From: Chitinimonas koreensis
GTDB taxonomy: Bacteria; Pseudomonadota; Gammaproteobacteria; Burkholderiales; Chitinimonadaceae
Direction of reading: 5' to 3'
DNA: 64,000 nucleotides
Assembly (NCBI RefSeq): GCF_014353015.1
Contig: NZ_CP060704.1
Coordinates: 3,373,001-3,437,000, forward strand
Of this stretch, positions 60,273-64,000 are shown in pieces. Every line of letters starts with the position of its first letter. Positions within the stretch are counted from its first letter, which is position 1. The position numbers and the translations under genes are program-made. The notes under the pieces are model-generated. The model ran no database searches and was not told the origin of the DNA. It saw only the letters and a list, made by a program, of their open reading frames with translations.

Positions 60273-60475
60273 CCCTGCCACTCGTCTGTGAGCCGCGCTC
60301 GTCGGGTGCTATTAGGTTGCCCCGTACGTGTTACGAATTATTTCAAGCGCGCGACTCTAACACATTGGCATCACGAACGATTTGAAGGAAAACGCATTCG
60401 GAAATTTTGCCGGATGGCTTGCGCCCGGCCCGCCGAACCGCGACGCGGGCCAAAGCGCTTAAGGGCGGACGCCAT
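60273..60475 (-). promoter_or_regulatory. AT-rich leader upstream of the adaptor and giant genes
   Basis: This stretch is clearly AT-richer than its surroundings (ttacgaattatttcaagc, cgatttgaaggaaaacgc) and lies directly upstream of the first gene of the export block. It is the best candidate for the promoter driving the adaptor and giant genes. I cannot name a definite -35/-10 pair. CAGGG lies immediately before ATG 60272. Confidence 0.4.
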
Positions 60476-61429
60476 CTATTCCTGGGCCTTGCGGCCGGCG
60501 CGCAGGCGCTGCGCCAGGCTCACCACCGCCAGCGTCAGCGCGCCGGCCAGGACACCGACAATCGCGTCGATCAGGCTCGGTATGACAATGGCCAGGGCGG
60601 CGCCGCCGGGCAGGCCGGCTGCGGCATGGGTGAGCGACTCGATCGGGCCGTGCAGGAAGGGCAGCCCGTGGCTGAGGATGCCGCCGCCGACCAGGAACAT
60701 CGCCGCCGTGCCGGCCACCGCCAGCACCTTCATCAGGTAGGGCGCGGCGGCCAGGATGGCGCGGCCGGACGCGCGCTGGCCGCGGGCCCAGGCGCCCTCG
60801 CCTGCCCGGCGGCTCAGGTAGAGCCCGCCGTCGTCGAGCTTGACGATGCCGGCCACCACGCCGTAGACGCCGATGGTCATCAGCACCGCGATGCCGCTGA
60901 GCACCATCACCTGGGTCGAGAAGGCCGCGCTGGCCACCGTGCCGAGCGTGATCGCGATGATCTCGGCCGACAGCACGAAATCGGTGCGCACCGCGCCTTC
61001 GATCTTCTCGCGCTCGAACGCCACCATGTCGGCGGCCGGATCGGCCAGCACCGCGCTCAGCTCGGCGTGGTGCGCCGCGTCGTCCTCGCCGCCGTGCAGG
61101 AACTTGTGCGCCAGCTTCTCGAAGCCCTCGTAGCAGAGGAAGGCGCCGCCGACCATCAAGAGCGGCGTCACCAGCCAGGGCATCAGCGCGCTGATCGCCA
61201 GCGCCGCCGGCACCAGGATCAGCTTGTTGCGCGCCGAACCCTTGGCCACCGCCCACACCACCGGCAGCTCGCGCTCGGCGCGCACGCCGGCGACCTGCTG
61301 GGCGTTGAGCGCCAGGTCGTCGCCGAGCACCCCGGTGGTCTTGCGGGCGGCGGCCTTGGTCAGGAGCGCGACGTCGTCGAGCACCGAGGCGATATCGTCG
61401 ATCAGGGCAAGCAGGCTGGAACCGGCCAT
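60476..61429 (-). CDS. yedI: DUF808/YedI-family inner membrane protein
   Basis: A 317-residue polytopic membrane protein of the YedI (DUF808) family. The start at ATG 61429 (MAGSSLLALIDDIASVLDDV) is the usual family N-terminus and has GGGAG seven bases upstream; a longer start at 61522 is unlikely. The conserved KAAARKTTGVLGDDLALNAQ and AERELPVVWAVAKGS follow, then hydrophobic segments such as IAITLGTVASAAF and VLSGIAVLMTIGVYGVVAGI. Members are predicted transporters or permease-like proteins of unknown substrate. It lies on the same strand as, but upstream of, the export block, with a ~200-base AT-rich gap, so a functional link is not indicated. Confidence 0.88.
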   Translation of the reverse strand: MAGSSLLALIDDIASVLDDVALLTKAAARKTTGVLGDDLALNAQQVAGVRAERELPVVWAVAKGSARNKLILVPAALAISALMPWLVTPLLMVGGAFLCYEGFEKLAHKFLHGGEDDAAHHAELSAVLADPAADMVAFEREKIEGAVRTDFVLSAEIIAITLGTVASAAFSTQVMVLSGIAVLMTIGVYGVVAGIVKLDDGGLYLSRRAGEGAWARGQRASGRAILAAAPYLMKVLAVAGTAAMFLVGGGILSHGLPFLHGPIESLTHAAAGLPGGAALAIVIPSLIDAIVGVLAGALTLAVVSLAQRLRAGRKAQE

Positions 61430-61781
61430 CGTGGTACTCCCGGAATTGATGGTGAAGAAGTGGATCTGCAGGACGAAGACATGGGCATGGACGCGCCCTC
61501 GGGCGGCCGCCGCGCGCCGCATCGTAGCAAGCGCGCCCCGCCCTGTGCGAAGGACGATGCGGGCGACGCCGCGGCCAGGGTAACGGCGCGACTCGCAGCA
61601 CGCCGCTTTGGTGCATAATCCAGCGCATTTTCACGCATGCGTCATATCGGTCGGGCAACCGTACCGGGCGCGGCGGCATATATGGAACGGTGCGCCGCGG
61701 CGCGCCGATGACTCTTGACCGGGCCGGCGGCGCACGCCGCGGGGCCGGATGCGATAGCCGTACGATCCAGGGGACAGTGCC
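61430..61781. other. Intergenic region between divergent genes
   Basis: About 350 bases between divergently transcribed DUF808 and sensor-kinase genes. I see no gene. A CATAAT at 61614-61619 and a TTGACC at 61714-61719 are possible promoter pieces, but none forms a convincing pair. AGGGGAC lies before the TTG start of the kinase. Confidence 0.4.
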
Positions 61782-63902
<2,121 letters not shown>

Positions 63903-63909
63903 GCGGCGC

Positions 63910-64000
63910 TCACGGCTGCAACTGCAACGCCTTGCTCAGCTTGAAGTCCTCCCGTTCGCCCGCCCCGCTGGCGCTGCCGCGCTCCTCCTTGCGCACCAGC
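63910..64000 (-). CDS. 3' end of a minus-strand gene, possibly an S41-type carboxy-terminal protease
   Basis: The last ~29 codons of a frame entering from the right edge end at TGA 63910-63912, with the C-terminus EREDFKLSKALQLQP. A charged D-(F/Y)-x-L-x-x-AL ending is seen in CtpA-type S41 peptidases of related bacteria, but this is too short to assign. It converges with the sensor-kinase gene, seven bases apart. Confidence 0.35.
   Translation of the reverse strand, partial: LVRKEERGSASGAGEREDFKLSKALQLQP

Overview
The window comes from a GC-rich Gram-negative bacterium. An outer-membrane TolC-type factor, periplasmic adaptor proteins and many dispersed 'aggagcggcttcagccgcg' palindromes suggest a beta- or gammaproteobacterium; a Neisseriales/Chromobacteriaceae-like betaproteobacterium is my guess, but I cannot place it from sequence alone. 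No rRNA, tRNA, CRISPR array or insertion sequence was seen.

Layout. 1-9.3 kb (+ strand) holds ordinary chromosomal genes: the 3' end of a uracil/xanthine permease, a LysR regulator, a Tat-exported phospholipase C-type phosphoesterase, a short-chain dehydrogenase, alanyl-tRNA synthetase (alaS), a VOC-fold protein and a GFA-fold zinc protein, separated by REP-like palindromes. 9.3-10.4 kb has a small internally duplicated hypothetical gene and about 0.7 kb of AT-richer, apparently non-coding DNA. 10.4-60.3 kb (- strand) is one functional block. 60.5-64 kb holds a DUF808/YedI membrane protein, a hybrid sensor kinase on the + strand, and the 3' end of one further gene.

The block is the main feature. 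In transcription order it reads: an RND/HlyD-type periplasmic adaptor; one giant surface or exoprotein gene (59247 down to 18386, 40.9 kb, about 13,620 codons, roughly 1.4 MDa); a terminator hairpin; a TolC-like outer-membrane factor; a tandem-GAF membrane adaptor with a HlyD-type domain; a PqqD-like/M50 protease/HlyD-like fusion; and a shortened SecA paralogue. The giant protein starts with a LEPR-XLL motif and has about 36 pre-peptidase-C-like units, 17 CARDB domains, a propeller-like region, putative-Ig repeats, YD-like and dockerin-like segments, a peptidoglycan-binding-like segment, a metzincin-type HEIGHALGLEH site and 16 tandem-95/cadherin-like repeats. No HlyB-type ABC transporter is encoded here, and the giant protein has neither RTX nonapeptides nor a Sec signal peptide. 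My inference is that this is a dedicated export system for LEPR-XLL giant proteins, with a SecA-like ATPase in place of the type I ABC ATPase. I cannot check whether it has been described.

Caution on sequence quality. Twelve single-base deletions break reading frames in six genes, including the essential alaS. At least ten lie in runs of G or C that are one base too short. I therefore treat them as sequencing or assembly errors and annotate each affected gene as one CDS, giving the break positions.
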